Numbered from the stretch's first letter, positions 8,105-18,180 are shown. The stretch: DNA of 64,000 nt from an uncultured Collinsella sp. (GCA_900542825.1 UQOY01000001.1:186001-250000), one strand, 5' to 3'. The notes: generated by a model not told the origin, from the sequence alone. A program made the numbers and translations.

Positions 8105-8901
8105 AGCATCACGCCGATCGCCGCATGGCGCCCGCAGGTGCCACCCTCGTTGCGGTAGGAATAAAAGCGGTCGTTCTGACGAACGGTGGAAAGTTGAGTA
8201 TCCACAATCCTATCCGCATCGACACCGACATCTACCAGCGCCTCACGAATGGCGGCAGATAGATCGAGCATGCGAGAAGCGCCCGCATCGATGCACGAGA
8301 ACTCGGCGGCAAAGCGGTCCATGAGCTCCTGGGAAACCTCGTACTCGTCGCCCAGGATATGGGGGCCGATATAGGCAGAAACATCGCTCGCATTGCAACC
8401 GGCTGCCTCACAAAGCGCCTGGCAACCCTTGGCGGAAATGCGCGCGATCGTGCCCTTCCATCCGGAATGCACCACGGCAAATCCGCCGGGGGCAACCAGC
8501 ACCACGGGAACGCAGTCGGCAAAGCAGAGCAGCACGGGTGCCTCATGGGCCGTACAGACGATGGCATCGCAGCCCTCGGCAATCTGCTCGCGAATGTTCT
8601 CAAGATCATCGGCGCCGTTCGAGGTCACCGTCACGACATGGTCACCATGTACTTGATTGGGCACGAGCAGATTATGCTCGCACTCAGCGGCACCCATGGC
8701 TTCGAGTGCTCGACGACGATTTTCTTGAACGGCGAAGGGGTCATCGCCTACATGCGAGCCCAGGTTGAGCGAGGAGTACGCATCTTCGGAAACGCCACCG
8801 GTGCGCTCGGTAAAGGCAAAGCGAACATCGTGCGTCGCGCCCTCTACCAACGTAACTCCATCATGGTCGACACGCGAAACGTTGTCCGCACGTGCTGCCA
8901 T
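8101..8901 (-). CDS. pgeF: Polyphenol oxidase/laccase-domain protein (YfiH/YlmD family), purine nucleoside phosphorylase-like
   Basis: A 266-residue cytoplasmic protein of the YfiH/YlmD family, whose members are reported to act on purine nucleosides and to edit peptidoglycan precursors. The conserved metal-site residues appear as NQVHGD (His), CFADCVPVVL (Cys) and HSGWKGT (His). AAGGAGG lies 7 bases before the ATG. This is ylmD of the ftsZ-ylm cluster. Its stop overlaps the pstS start by 4 bases. Confidence 0.9.
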   Translation of the reverse strand: MAARADNVSRVDHDGVTLVEGATHDVRFAFTERTGGVSEDAYSSLNLGSHVGDDPFAVQENRRRALEAMGAAECEHNLLVPNQVHGDHVVTVTSNGADDLENIREQIAEGCDAIVCTAHEAPVLLCFADCVPVVLVAPGGFAVVHSGWKGTIARISAKGCQALCEAAGCNASDVSAYIGPHILGDEYEVSQELMDRFAAEFSCIDAGASRMLDLSAAIREALVDVGVDADRIVDTQLSTVRQNDRFYSYRNEGGTCGRHAAIGVML

Positions 8902-9066
8902 ACTAAAGCCTCCTTATTACACAAGTATCGCGGCGACGCCGCTGCAGTCCGTGCCATACGGCTGCCATACTTCATCAAAAAGGATACCCGCAGCGGTAGG
9001 AACCAAACGTAAAGGGAACGTAAGGAGATTGGAGGCTTTCGTTTACAAAGGCAAAACACAAGAAAA

Positions 9067-9096
9067 AAGGGGTGCACCCAATCGGACGCACCCCTT
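9067..9096 (-). terminator. Intrinsic terminator after ftsZ
   Basis: AAGGGGTGC (9067-9075) pairs with GCACCCCTT (9088-9096). On the minus strand it is followed by a T-run (complement of the A-run at 9063-9068). It separates the long cell-wall transcript from pgeF. Confidence 0.85.
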
Positions 9097-9118
9097 GCAG
9101 GTCGTTGAGAAAAAAGAA

Positions 9119-10273
9119 CTAGAAGCTGCCGCGCTTGAGGAAGTCGGGAAGCTCGAACTGGTCGTTACCAAAGTTGGGGAGCTCGGTACCGCCAACGTTG
9201 CGAGTCGGGGCAGCCTGAGCGGGGCTGGCAGCCGGAGCGGTGCGCTGCGGTTCGGCAGAAGCAGCGGCCTTGCTCTGGGACTGCTGAGCAGCAAAGAGCT
9301 CGTCCTGACGGTTGACGTTGGAGTCGGAGAAGCCCGTAGCGATAACGGTGATGCGTACCTGGTCGCCCAGGGACTCGTCCACAACGGTACCGAAGATGAT
9401 GTTGGCCTCGGGGTCGACGGCGTTGGCGACAACGTCGGCAGCGTCGCTGATCTCCTGGATACCCAGGTCCTTGGAACCGGCAATGGAAAGCAGGACGCGC
9501 GTGGCACCATCGATGGAGCTCTCGAGCAGCGGGCTGGAAATAGCCTGCTGGGCGGCGTCGACGGCACGGGTGTCCCCAGAAGCGGTACCGATACCCATCA
9601 TGGCGGTACCGGCCTGCTTCATGATGGTCTTAACATCGGCGAAGTCCAGGTTGATGATACCGGGGACGGTGATGAGGTCGGTGATGCCCTGGGTGCCCTG
9701 GGAAAGGACGCCATCGGCGATTGCGAAGGCCTCGAGCATGGTGGTCTTCTTCTCGGCGATGTCGAGCAGCTTGTCGTTAGGGATAACGATCATGGTGTCG
9801 ACACAGTCGGAAAGCGTCTTAATGCCTTCCTCGGCGCTCTTCTTGCGCTTGCGGCCTTCAAACGTAAAGGGCTTGGTCACGACGGCGACGGTCAGCGCGC
9901 CGACCTCGTTCATCGCGATATCGGCAACGATGGGAGCAGCGCCGGTACCGGTGCCGCCGCCCTCGCCGCAGGTGATGAACACCATATCGGCGCCAGCGAG
10001 CGCCTCGGCGATGTCGTCGCGGGACTCATCGGCGGCCTTACGGCCGACCTCGGGGTTGGCGCCAGCGCCCAGGCCGCGGGTCAGGTCGGTGCCGATGTGC
10101 ACCTTGATATCGGCATCAGAGATCGCGAGTGCCTGAGCATCGGTGTTGATGGCAACAAACTCGACGCCGCGGATGCCCTCTTCGATCATTCGATTGACCG
10201 CGTTGGTACCGCCGCCGCCGACGCCGACCACCTTAATGACGGCAAGGTAGTTGTTGATCTCTGTCTCGTGCAT
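9119..10273 (-). CDS. ftsZ: Cell division protein FtsZ
   Basis: The tubulin-like GTPase that forms the division ring, 384 residues from the chosen start. GTP-binding loops are [11 protein letters not shown] (residues 19 on) and the tubulin signature [12 protein letters not shown]. The T7 synergy loop region is [11 protein letters not shown] Gln/Ala/Pro linker ends in the conserved tail [10 protein letters not shown] that binds SepF-like anchors. The start [10 protein letters not shown] has GGAGG 6 bases upstream; the ten extra codons of the open frame are rejected. About 200 non-coding bases separate it from ftsQ, consistent with its own promoter. Confidence 0.97.
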   Translation of the reverse strand: MHETEINNYLAVIKVVGVGGGGTNAVNRMIEEGIRGVEFVAINTDAQALAISDADIKVHIGTDLTRGLGAGANPEVGRKAADESRDDIAEALAGADMVFITCGEGGGTGTGAAPIVADIAMNEVGALTVAVVTKPFTFEGRKRKKSAEEGIKTLSDCVDTMIVIPNDKLLDIAEKKTTMLEAFAIADGVLSQGTQGITDLITVPGIINLDFADVKTIMKQAGTAMMGIGTASGDTRAVDAAQQAISSPLLESSIDGATRVLLSIAGSKDLGIQEISDAADVVANAVDPEANIIFGTVVDESLGDQVRITVIATGFSDSNVNRQDELFAAQQSQSKAAASAEPQRTAPAASPAQAAPTRNVGGTELPNFGNDQFELPDFLKRGSF

Positions 10274-10471
10274 GTCGGTCCTCCGAACAAAGGTTATAGC
10301 CATAGCATGGGTTGACCCCTGCGCACATTAACCTTCAAGTTGAAAGTAAATGCAAAGGTAAACCGTATTATGTTTGCACATTATGAACGTATCAGTCAAA
10401 TAATTGACGGTGAAAACCAAACAAACCAGATAAACGGCGCGGTATACCCCGTCAACAAAGGCCAGAAGACG
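10274..10471 (-). promoter_or_regulatory. ftsQ-ftsZ intergenic control region
   Basis: This AT-rich stretch probably carries an ftsZ promoter. It contains two small palindromes, GTCAA-ATAA-TTGAC (about 10395-10408) and TTCAA-G-TTGAA (about 10333-10343). The word AACCTTCAAGTTGA also occurs upstream of mraZ at 24864-24877. Several TTGACN and TAATAC-like hexamers exist but none is at ideal spacing, so no promoter is fixed. Confidence 0.45.
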
Positions 10472-11740
10472 CTACGAGGTCGGCGCGTTCCTAAACGTAT
10501 AGTTGCCAGGAGATCGAACGTTGATATATGTCACGCCCTCCACCTGCGAAAGCAGCTTGGTAACGATGCGCTCCTTTTTGGCGATGTCGTCCGAATCGCC
10601 GAGCGACACCTCGATACCGTTATCGAGGTTCGCCGAGATGGCCTCGACCGAGGGCGTGGAAATATCCTTGACCTGGCCAAGGAACTCGCTCGAGAAACCG
10701 CGGACGTAATCCAGGCCGGCCTTGACGGCCTTGGAGTTTACCGCTTGCCCCGAAACCGGTGCGACATCGGCCGAGACATCGGTCAGTAGCACGGCACCGT
10801 AATGTTTGGCGAGTGCCAGGGCGGCATCGATGCCGTTTAGGGTGTTGGCACCCTCCCCCGTTGTGATGACATTGCCCTGGTCGTCAACATCGACCGAGGT
10901 AGACAGCGGTGCAATCCATGTGTCATCGTCCCCGATCGCCCATGCAAGATCATCGGAGCTAATGTAGGCGATTGCGATAACCTTGCGTTCCGTCGGCGTG
11001 ATGATGAGCGTATGGGGAAATTGACGCTGAACATCCACGCCCGAGACCCACGGATTTTGCTTGAGGCCCTCGGTGATCTGGTCGGGATTCACATTGAACA
11101 GCGACGTGTCCTCGGGCAGATCGATCAACTGGATGGCATCGTGCTTGGTCACATGCTCGCTGCCCTGAATCTGAATATCGGTGGCGGCGAACAGGCCAGA
11201 GTTAATGACGACGACGGCAACGACCGCAAGCACTGCCAAAACGGCAAGGATGCCGCCCACGATTTTGCCCTTGCCCTTAACGGCAGAAGCGGCACCCGTC
11301 GCATGATTTGCCAGGGCGCCGATCGATGACAGCGGATTGAAGCCTTTTTTGCCCGATTGTGATTTTGCGGAGGCCGACACCGACGTCAGCATACGCGGCT
11401 TAGATGCACCCAGCGCGCGACCGGGACGCGTCGCCTTTGCCCCCAACGAGGGCTTGGGCGACGCTATGGGGCGAGAAGGCTTGACGCCCATCGCCGGTTT
11501 GGGCGTCACCGAGGGACGTGCCGCCGAACGAGCAACCTTTTTGGCCGCGGGGCGTCCGCCAAGCTGCGAGCCGGCAGCCGGACGCTTGGCAGGCCGCACG
11601 GACCCAGCAGGCTTAGAAAGCATAACGGATTTACGTTGAGGCTGAGACGGCGCGCCGGAACGCCCTCCGGCGCGGCGGAAGGTTGGTTTCGATGCTCTAG
11701 AAGCCGAGGAATTTAACTTCCGGTCTGAGCTCGATGCCAT
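10472..11740 (-). CDS. ftsQ: Cell division protein FtsQ (POTRA domain, DivIB-like)
   Basis: A bitopic divisome protein, 422 residues. Residues 1-155 are a low-complexity cytoplasmic region rich in Ser, Pro, Ala, Lys and Arg, far longer than in E. coli FtsQ. One membrane segment lies at about 160-180. The POTRA domain follows (about 186-255: IQIQGSEHVTKHDAIQLI through VDVQRQFPHTLIITPTERK), then the FtsQ beta domain. The start overlaps the end of murB by 44 bases and has a GGGAGG site within murB. Confidence 0.9.
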   Translation of the reverse strand: MASSSDRKLNSSASRASKPTFRRAGGRSGAPSQPQRKSVMLSKPAGSVRPAKRPAAGSQLGGRPAAKKVARSAARPSVTPKPAMGVKPSRPIASPKPSLGAKATRPGRALGASKPRMLTSVSASAKSQSGKKGFNPLSSIGALANHATGAASAVKGKGKIVGGILAVLAVLAVVAVVVINSGLFAATDIQIQGSEHVTKHDAIQLIDLPEDTSLFNVNPDQITEGLKQNPWVSGVDVQRQFPHTLIITPTERKVIAIAYISSDDLAWAIGDDDTWIAPLSTSVDVDDQGNVITTGEGANTLNGIDAALALAKHYGAVLLTDVSADVAPVSGQAVNSKAVKAGLDYVRGFSSEFLGQVKDISTPSVEAISANLDNGIEVSLGDSDDIAKKERIVTKLLSQVEGVTYINVRSPGNYTFRNAPTS

Positions 11741-12608
11741 ACGCCTCCCTCACCTTTCCGTGCACATGTCTGATAACCGCGGCCACGTCATCGGCCGAGG
11801 CGGTTCCGTTATTAACGATAAAATTAGCGTGTACGGGCGAAACTTCCGCGCCGCCAACCGAAAAACCCTTTAATCCACAATCCTCGATGAGCTTTCCCAC
11901 GCTCGCATCGGGCGGGTTGCGAAATACCGACCCGCAGGATGCGCAGCCCATGGGCTGCGTGCGCTTACGCCGCGTCAGGTACCGCTCCATACGTTCACGT
12001 ATATCGGCCTTGGGAGCGGGTTTGAGCTTGAGCACGCACTCCAGAATGATCTCGTTACGCGGCAGGCTGCATTCACGGTAGCCCCAAGCGATCTCCGAGC
12101 CCGCGTAATGCTTGATGCCGGAGCTCGGGTCAAACGTAACGACATCTTCGACCAGCGAGCCAATCCACTCGGTTCGCGTGCCGGCATTCATGGATACGGC
12201 GCCGCCAACGGAGCCGGGAATACCGACCGCAAACTCAAGGCCCGAAAGGCTGCGCGACAGCGCGTCGTTGACTAGGCGAGCGAATATCACGCCCGCACCG
12301 ACCGTCAGCGTACAACCGTCTTCGGCGACAACCGTACGCTGGAACTCGCGCCCCAACGAAATGACGGCGCCGCGATAGCCTGCATCGGCAACAAGCAGAT
12401 TAGATCCCTTGCCGATAATGACCCACGGCACCTGCTCACGATCGAGCACCGCCACGGCGCGACGCAGGGCATGATAGCTGTGACACGTCACAAAGAGGTC
12501 CGCCTTGCCGCCGATACGATAGCTCGTATGGCGTGCGAGGCGTTCATCCTCGATTACGTCCGTATCGATCATGCCCGAAAGCGCCATGACGGCGTTAAAC
12601 AGACCCAT
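11697..12608 (-). CDS. murB: UDP-N-acetylenolpyruvoylglucosamine reductase MurB
   Basis: FAD- and NADPH-dependent reductase that finishes UDP-MurNAc synthesis in the cytoplasm; 303 residues. FAD-binding motifs are RHTSYRIGGKADLF, VIIGKGSNLLVAD and GIPGSVGGAVSMNAG. The catalytic proton donor is the Ser in CGSVFRNPP, and the C-terminal PEVKFLG closes the active site. It starts 6 bases after murC. The ribosome-binding site before the listed ATG is poor, so a slightly later start is possible. Confidence 0.95.
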   Translation of the reverse strand: MGLFNAVMALSGMIDTDVIEDERLARHTSYRIGGKADLFVTCHSYHALRRAVAVLDREQVPWVIIGKGSNLLVADAGYRGAVISLGREFQRTVVAEDGCTLTVGAGVIFARLVNDALSRSLSGLEFAVGIPGSVGGAVSMNAGTRTEWIGSLVEDVVTFDPSSGIKHYAGSEIAWGYRECSLPRNEIILECVLKLKPAPKADIRERMERYLTRRKRTQPMGCASCGSVFRNPPDASVGKLIEDCGLKGFSVGGAEVSPVHANFIVNNGTASADDVAAVIRHVHGKVREAYGIELRPEVKFLGF

Positions 12609-12613
12609 GGGGT

Positions 12614-14032
12614 TTAAGCGTCTTTCTTGGCAGTCAGATACTCGATGAACTCGGGACCAACGGTCGTAACGTCGCCGGCGCCCATAGTAAGCAGCAGATC
12701 GCCCTCACCTACCATCTTCTCGAGTTCACGATTGAGCTCAAGACGGCTGGAGCAGTACACGACCTCCTTGCCGGGGTGCTTGGCGCGCACAGTGTCGGCG
12801 AGCATCTTGGAGGTAACGCCCGGAATCGGCATCTCGCCGGCAGAGAACACATCAATGAGCAGCAGCTTATCGGCATTGGCGAAGGCATCGGCAAAATCAT
12901 CGCACAGCGCCTGCAAACGCGAATAGCGGTGCGGCTGGAACACGACGTCGACATGCTTATAACCCAGCGACGAGGCGGCGGCAAGCGTCGCCTTGATCTC
13001 GGTGGGGTGATGGCCGTAGTCATCGACCACGGTGATGCCGTCAATATCGCCCACATGGGTAAAGCGGCGGCGGACGCCCTCAAAGCTCGAAAGCGCCTTT
13101 GCGGCTGCGTCGATATCGAGCCCCAGAACATGAGCGACCGTAAGAACCGCCGTAGCGTTGAGCATGTTGTGGCGGCCGGGGTTGCTCTTGATCTCGACGG
13201 CGTGCTCGGTGCCATCCTCAAAGCGGACGACAAAGTCGCTCTGGATGCCCTGGACGTCCGGATGCACGCAGACGATGTCGTTGGTCTCGGCAAAACCGTA
13301 CGAGAGCACGCGGCGACCGGTCGACCTGGCAAGCTCGACCAGATGCGGGTCCTCGCCACAGACGATGACCGTGCCGTCCTCGCCCACCAGACTCATAAAC
13401 TTGGCGAAGGTGGCCTCGATCTCCTCGATGCCCGAGTAGTGATCGAGATGGTCAGCCTCGACGTTGGTCACGATGACCACGTTGGGGTTAAGGAACAGGA
13501 AGGAGCTGTCGGACTCATCCGCCTCGGCGACAAAATAGTCGCCCGAGCCGTTCTTGCCGTTGGTGTCGTAACCCTCGACAATGCCACCGATCAGGAAGCT
13601 GGGGTCCAGACCCATGCGGTCGAGCATGGTGGCGCACATCGAAGAGGTCGTGGTCTTGCCGTGAGTACCGGCGACGGCGACGGTGGTGTAGCCGTGGCCC
13701 AGAGCCGAGAGCATCTTGGCGCGGGGCCACACGGGAATACCCAGCTCGCGCGCACGGACGAGCTCGGGGTTGGACTCGGGAATAGCGGTAGAGACCACGA
13801 CGACGTCGGGCTTGACCTCGTCGATGGTGGCAGCCTCATGGCCCACATGCACCTTCACGCCGGCGCGGGTAAGCTGGCGAATATAGCGCGACGTCTTAAG
13901 GTCGGAGCCGGTAACGACATAGCCGCGCTCGTGAAGGACGAGGGCGATGCCGCTCATGCCGGCGCCACCGATACCGATAAAATGGGCGCTCTTGAAATCG
14001 GGCGCGGAGGTTGCAGTCTGGGAATCAGCCAT
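12614..14032 (-). CDS. murC: UDP-N-acetylmuramate-L-alanine ligase MurC
   Basis: ATP-dependent ligase adding the first amino acid to UDP-MurNAc, 472 residues. The UDP-binding N-terminal domain has IGIGGAGMSGIALVL, the ATP-binding P-loop is AGTHGKTTTSS, and the central and C-terminal Mur ligase domains include NVEADHLDHY and VDDYGHHPTEI. The ATG at 14032 (MADSQTATSAPDF) follows AAGGAG by 11 bases and is preferred over a start nine codons upstream. It precedes murB with almost no gap. Confidence 0.96.
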   Translation of the reverse strand: MADSQTATSAPDFKSAHFIGIGGAGMSGIALVLHERGYVVTGSDLKTSRYIRQLTRAGVKVHVGHEAATIDEVKPDVVVVSTAIPESNPELVRARELGIPVWPRAKMLSALGHGYTTVAVAGTHGKTTTSSMCATMLDRMGLDPSFLIGGIVEGYDTNGKNGSGDYFVAEADESDSSFLFLNPNVVIVTNVEADHLDHYSGIEEIEATFAKFMSLVGEDGTVIVCGEDPHLVELARSTGRRVLSYGFAETNDIVCVHPDVQGIQSDFVVRFEDGTEHAVEIKSNPGRHNMLNATAVLTVAHVLGLDIDAAAKALSSFEGVRRRFTHVGDIDGITVVDDYGHHPTEIKATLAAASSLGYKHVDVVFQPHRYSRLQALCDDFADAFANADKLLLIDVFSAGEMPIPGVTSKMLADTVRAKHPGKEVVYCSSRLELNRELEKMVGEGDLLLTMGAGDVTTVGPEFIEYLTAKKDA

Positions 14033-14129
14033 GTGCTCGTGTACTCCTTGCGTAAACACTGCCTGTAACCCGTCTACTGTACCGCACCTACCGCATCCGC
14101 GCGAGGGCGACCCGCGATATCCCGTCTAA

Positions 14130-15245
14130 CTAACGCAATCCTTCTACCGCGTCTGCCAAAAGGGCGGCAGCGCGGTCTTGGGCCAAACCGCGAGCAGCCT
14201 GGCGCATGGCATCGCGCGCCTGCGCATCATCGATAAGATGCAGCAGCTCATCGGCAAACGCCTGGGTATCGATATCGGAGTCGGCGCAGAGCACGCCGGC
14301 ACCGGCATCGACCAGATAGCGGGCATTGGTGGTCTGATGATCGGCCGTCGCATGCGGATACGGCACCAGCACCGAAGGTGTGGCAAGAGCTGCGATCTCG
14401 GCAACGCTCGAAGCGCCCGAGCGCGAGAGAACCAAATCGGCCGCGGCCAGCATATCGCCCATATTGTCGATGTAGGGCTGGACGCGATACCGCCTCGCCT
14501 CCTCGGGCGTCAGGGCAAGAGCGCGCTCGGTGTCCTCAAAGCCATCGGCGCCCGTCGAATGCAAAACATAAAGATTCTCGCGCGAGAGCAACTCGTTTTT
14601 AAGCGAGGCCACGCGCTCATTAAGGTGCCGGGCGCCAAGTGAGCCGCCAAAGACCAGCAGGAGCGTGGCGTCCTCGGGCACATCGAGGGCCCTGCGGCCG
14701 CGAACCCGGTCGCCCTCGATCACAGAACGGCGCACGGGGTTGCCGGTCATGAGCACATGGTCAGGATCGCCCTCGCGCTCAAACACAGACCGCGCTGCCG
14801 GCACCGAGATGCAAACACGGGCGGCATGCGAACTCATCATCTTGTTAGCAAGGCCCGGGACGGAGTTCTGTTCGTGCAGCAGATACGGAATGCCCGTGTC
14901 TTTGCACCAGCCCAGAAGCGGGACCTCGACATAGGCGCCAAAACCTATGGCGACATCGGGCTTGTGGGCTTTAGAAAAATGGCTGTCGAGCGCGCGCTTC
15001 GCCTTATAGACACGCCACAGCGAGCTCAATGCCGTCCAAGGACGAGAGCGGTCGAAGCCCGTGACCGTAATCGGTACAAAATCGAACCCTGCCTCGGGAA
15101 CCAGACGACCCTCGAGCTTATGCGACTGGCCCACAAACACAACGTGGTGGCCACGGTCACGCAACTCCTCGGCCAAGGCGAGCGCGGGGTTGATATGTCC
15201 AGCCGTGCCGCCAGCTGCAATAGCAACGGTCATCTTATCGGTCAT
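14130..15245 (-). CDS. murG: UDP-N-acetylglucosamine transferase MurG
   Basis: Membrane-associated GT-B glycosyltransferase that converts lipid I to lipid II; 371 residues. The N-terminal glycine loop is AAGGTAGHINPALALAEEL. The nucleotide-sugar region contains VFGGSLGARHLNE, LSRSGASSVAEIAAL and PYPHATADHQTTNA. The ATG at 15245 (MTDKMTVAIAAGG) has a GAAGGG site and overlaps the ftsW stop by 11 bases; the longer open frame would bury it deeper in ftsW. Confidence 0.96.
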   Translation of the reverse strand: MTDKMTVAIAAGGTAGHINPALALAEELRDRGHHVVFVGQSHKLEGRLVPEAGFDFVPITVTGFDRSRPWTALSSLWRVYKAKRALDSHFSKAHKPDVAIGFGAYVEVPLLGWCKDTGIPYLLHEQNSVPGLANKMMSSHAARVCISVPAARSVFEREGDPDHVLMTGNPVRRSVIEGDRVRGRRALDVPEDATLLLVFGGSLGARHLNERVASLKNELLSRENLYVLHSTGADGFEDTERALALTPEEARRYRVQPYIDNMGDMLAAADLVLSRSGASSVAEIAALATPSVLVPYPHATADHQTTNARYLVDAGAGVLCADSDIDTQAFADELLHLIDDAQARDAMRQAARGLAQDRAAALLADAVEGLR

Positions 15246-16761
15246 GGTAATCCCTTCGTACACGCGGCCCCTGGTCATCGGTGCGCAAACGCGCCGACGG
15301 GTCCGAATTCAAATCGATTCGATTATATCCGCCGCCCGCATTGCGAGGAGTGGAGCGCTGCGGACGACCTTGCGGCGCCGTTCGCTGACGCGGACGGGCT
15401 GCCGGCTCGGTCGCAGAGCCATCCAGAACGGTAAAGCCGTTACGCGAAGACCGCTCGCCGCGCACGTGGGGCACGCCGGCGGTACTCTCATCCATAACGG
15501 CAAAGCTCTCGCGGCGACGGTCGTACTCATCGCGACGGGCGCTCTCATACGAAACGCGCAGGATCAGACCGGCGAGCATAAGCGACACAATAATCGACGA
15601 GCCGCCGTAGCTAATAAACGGCAGCGGCTTGCCCGTCATGGGAAACACATTGAGAATGCCCAGCGCGTTGATCAAAAACTGCACCGCAAGGATGACCGCG
15701 GAACCCGATGCCATAAGTGCTCCACGACGGTCGGTCGCCTGCTCGGCAATGCGAAACGCCGAGTAGATCAGCATCGCAAACACCAAGAAAAACAGCAGCG
15801 TCCCCAAAAAGCCAACCTCCTCGCCAATGATGGCCAGGATGTAGTCGTTGTGCGCCTCGGGCAAATACGAGTACTTCATAGTTGAGTTGCCGATACCACG
15901 GCCGAACAGTCCGCCCGAAGCAAACGCCATGATGGCAAGCGTGGCCTGATAGCCGTCACCGTATTCGTCTGCCCAAGGATTCCAAGCAACCTGGACACGC
16001 GTCATACGATACGGCTCGGCGATAAGGGCGATCGCAATGACGACGATGCCAGCAACGACCGTCCAAACGATATATTTGGGGTCCAATCCCGCAAACAACG
16101 CCATGCACATGAGGGTCAGCAAGATGATCAGAACGGTGCCAAAATCGGGCTGAACAAAGATCAGAAAGAGCGAAATGCCCAGGTAGACACCCATCTTGCG
16201 AAGAAACTCGTTGATGTTGCCGCCGGGCGAAAAGATGCGGTCGAGCATGATTGCCGAATACGCGATGGCGAACGGCTTTAAAAACTCAGACGGCTGGAAC
16301 TGAATACCGGCGATGTTGAGCCAACGCGTGGCACCACGGCTGCCGCTGCCCATAAAGAACACCAGAACCAGTAGCCCCATCATGCCCATGAGGAAGATCC
16401 TGAGCACGTCTTCCCCAAACCAACTGTCCGGCAAAATGCGCACGATAGCAACCATAGCCAGCACGCCAACTCCGGCAAACGCGGCCTGTCGAAACAGGAA
16501 AAACGTCGCCGAACCATTCTCGTGCAGCGCCTCGACCGAAGATGCCGAGTACACCATCAGCAAGCCAAAGCAAACCAAGCTAAACAGGCAAGCCATAAAT
16601 ATCAAACGGGGGCGCATGATGCGGGCGGGGACGCCGGCAATATAGCGCTCACTGAACGTCTGCCCGCCGCGTCCGGAACGCGGCGTGCTACGCAGCGAGG
16701 AAGCACGGTCCGAGTCGGGCCTCCTCATATCACTTCGGGGGCTCTCCTCTCTCACCGGCAA
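15235..16761 (-). CDS. ftsW: Peptidoglycan polymerase FtsW (SEDS family)
   Basis: SEDS-family septal glycosyltransferase that works with FtsI, 508 residues as listed. About ten membrane segments lie between residues 50 and 395. Family landmarks are RGATRWLNI, QPSEFLKPF, QPDFGTVLIILL, LPEAHNDYILAIIGEE and FPMTGKPLPFISYGGSS. A roughly 110-residue Arg/Ser-rich cytoplasmic tail is an unusual extension. The start is uncertain among TTG 16761, GTG 16755 and ATG 16728. It lies between murD and murG. Confidence 0.93.
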   Translation of the reverse strand: MPVREESPRSDMRRPDSDRASSLRSTPRSGRGGQTFSERYIAGVPARIMRPRLIFMACLFSLVCFGLLMVYSASSVEALHENGSATFFLFRQAAFAGVGVLAMVAIVRILPDSWFGEDVLRIFLMGMMGLLVLVFFMGSGSRGATRWLNIAGIQFQPSEFLKPFAIAYSAIMLDRIFSPGGNINEFLRKMGVYLGISLFLIFVQPDFGTVLIILLTLMCMALFAGLDPKYIVWTVVAGIVVIAIALIAEPYRMTRVQVAWNPWADEYGDGYQATLAIMAFASGGLFGRGIGNSTMKYSYLPEAHNDYILAIIGEEVGFLGTLLFFLVFAMLIYSAFRIAEQATDRRGALMASGSAVILAVQFLINALGILNVFPMTGKPLPFISYGGSSIIVSLMLAGLILRVSYESARRDEYDRRRESFAVMDESTAGVPHVRGERSSRNGFTVLDGSATEPAARPRQRTAPQGRPQRSTPRNAGGGYNRIDLNSDPSARLRTDDQGPRVRRDYHDR

Positions 16762-16764
16762 CCC

Positions 16765-18171
16765 CTATTCCGTTTGCGATTTCGCTGCTGCGGCAAGCTG
16801 GGCAACGCAGTCCTTAAACACGCGACCGCGCTCCTCGTAGCCCGAGAACTCGTCGAACGAAGAGCAGGCGGGCGAAAGCAGGATCACGTCGCCGCGGCTC
16901 GAGAGCGAGCGAGCAACGTCAACGGCATCGCGCAGGTCATCGGCCTGGGCGATATCCACGTCACCATCGACATCGGCCTCGTCCATAGCGGCGGTAAAGC
17001 GCTCGCGCGCATCGCCAAAGCAAACGACCGAGCGCACGTTGTCCATAACGACGCGGGCAAAGTCCGCAAGCGGCGTACCCTTATCGTGACCGCCGAGCAG
17101 CAAAATCACATCGTCGTCGGGAAACGCCGTCAGTGCCTTTTCGACCGCATCGGTGTTCGTTGCCTTGGAATCGTTGACGTAGCGCACGCCATCGATCTCG
17201 CCGCAGGGTTCAACACGGTGCTCCAGCGGCTGAAACGATGCCAAACCACGGCAAATGCCCTCGGGATCGGCACCGACGGCCAGAGCAGCCGTGGCGGCGC
17301 ATAGGGCATTGATGACATTGTGATGGCCCGAGATCTTGAGCTCGGACGTGGCGACAAGCTGAGTCTCGACGCCCTTCAGGCGCACGATCATCTTGCCGTC
17401 GCGCACAAAGGCGGCGTCTGCACCCTCGGGCTCGTCAAAAGCGACCTTACAGATGCGGCGACCCGGTGTGTAGATGTACTCATCGAACTCATGGATGCCG
17501 GCATCCTCGACGTCGATAACCACGAGGTCGTCGTCGACCATATTCTCGAACAACTTGATCTTGGCAAGCGCATAGTTCTTGTGGCTCTTATGCCAGCCTA
17601 GGTGGTCGGGCGTGATGTTGAGCAGCACCGCCACGCGAGGATGAAGCTCGGCGGTCGTAGCAATCTGATAACTCGACAGCTCGGCTACAAACCACTCGTT
17701 ATGCGCGCGGCCGTCGATCTCGTTCACCGGCGGCTCACCGATATTGCCGACGGCCACGCTGGCTTCACCGGCGGCCTTGAGCAGATAATCGGTCAGCGAC
17801 GTGGTAGTTGTCTTGCCGTTGGTGCCCGTGATGGCGATCCAATTTTGGGGAGACAGGCGATACGCAAACTCGGGCTCGCCCATAATCTGGGTGGCATGCT
17901 CACGCCCAGCCTTAAAGAAGGCCGAGAACTCGGAGATACCCGGGCATGTCACGCACACGTCATAGGCACCCTCGACCTGCTCGGTGCCGTAGACAAACGA
18001 CGCGCCCTGCGCCTCGAGCGCACGTGTGGCGTCATTGGGCTCGGAGGTACCGCCGCCATACACGGTCGTGGCGCTCACGCGCTCGGGGTGAGCCAACGCC
18101 CAACGGGCGACATCGAGACCGGATTTACCCTGTCCCAAAACAAGCAGGCTAAAGACATCAGCAAGAGGCAT
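16765..18171 (-). CDS. murD: UDP-N-acetylmuramoylalanine-D-glutamate ligase MurD
   Basis: Adds D-glutamate to UDP-MurNAc-L-Ala; 468 residues. The N-terminal UDP-binding motif is VLGQGKSGLDVARWAL, the P-loop ITGTNGKTTTTSL, the metal/ATP region NITPDHLGWH and the C-terminal domain VNDSKATNTDAVEKAL and LLGGHDKG. It starts 9 bases after mraY and ends 3 bases before the listed ftsW start. Confidence 0.95.
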   Translation of the reverse strand: MPLADVFSLLVLGQGKSGLDVARWALAHPERVSATTVYGGGTSEPNDATRALEAQGASFVYGTEQVEGAYDVCVTCPGISEFSAFFKAGREHATQIMGEPEFAYRLSPQNWIAITGTNGKTTTTSLTDYLLKAAGEASVAVGNIGEPPVNEIDGRAHNEWFVAELSSYQIATTAELHPRVAVLLNITPDHLGWHKSHKNYALAKIKLFENMVDDDLVVIDVEDAGIHEFDEYIYTPGRRICKVAFDEPEGADAAFVRDGKMIVRLKGVETQLVATSELKISGHHNVINALCAATAALAVGADPEGICRGLASFQPLEHRVEPCGEIDGVRYVNDSKATNTDAVEKALTAFPDDDVILLLGGHDKGTPLADFARVVMDNVRSVVCFGDARERFTAAMDEADVDGDVDIAQADDLRDAVDVARSLSSRGDVILLSPACSSFDEFSGYEERGRVFKDCVAQLAAAAKSQTE

Positions 18172-18180
18172 GAAAGACCA

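Noticed and set aside
8765..10315. 516-codon plus-strand ORF over ftsZ
   Set aside because: Antisense shadow of ftsZ, with no domain-like sequence.
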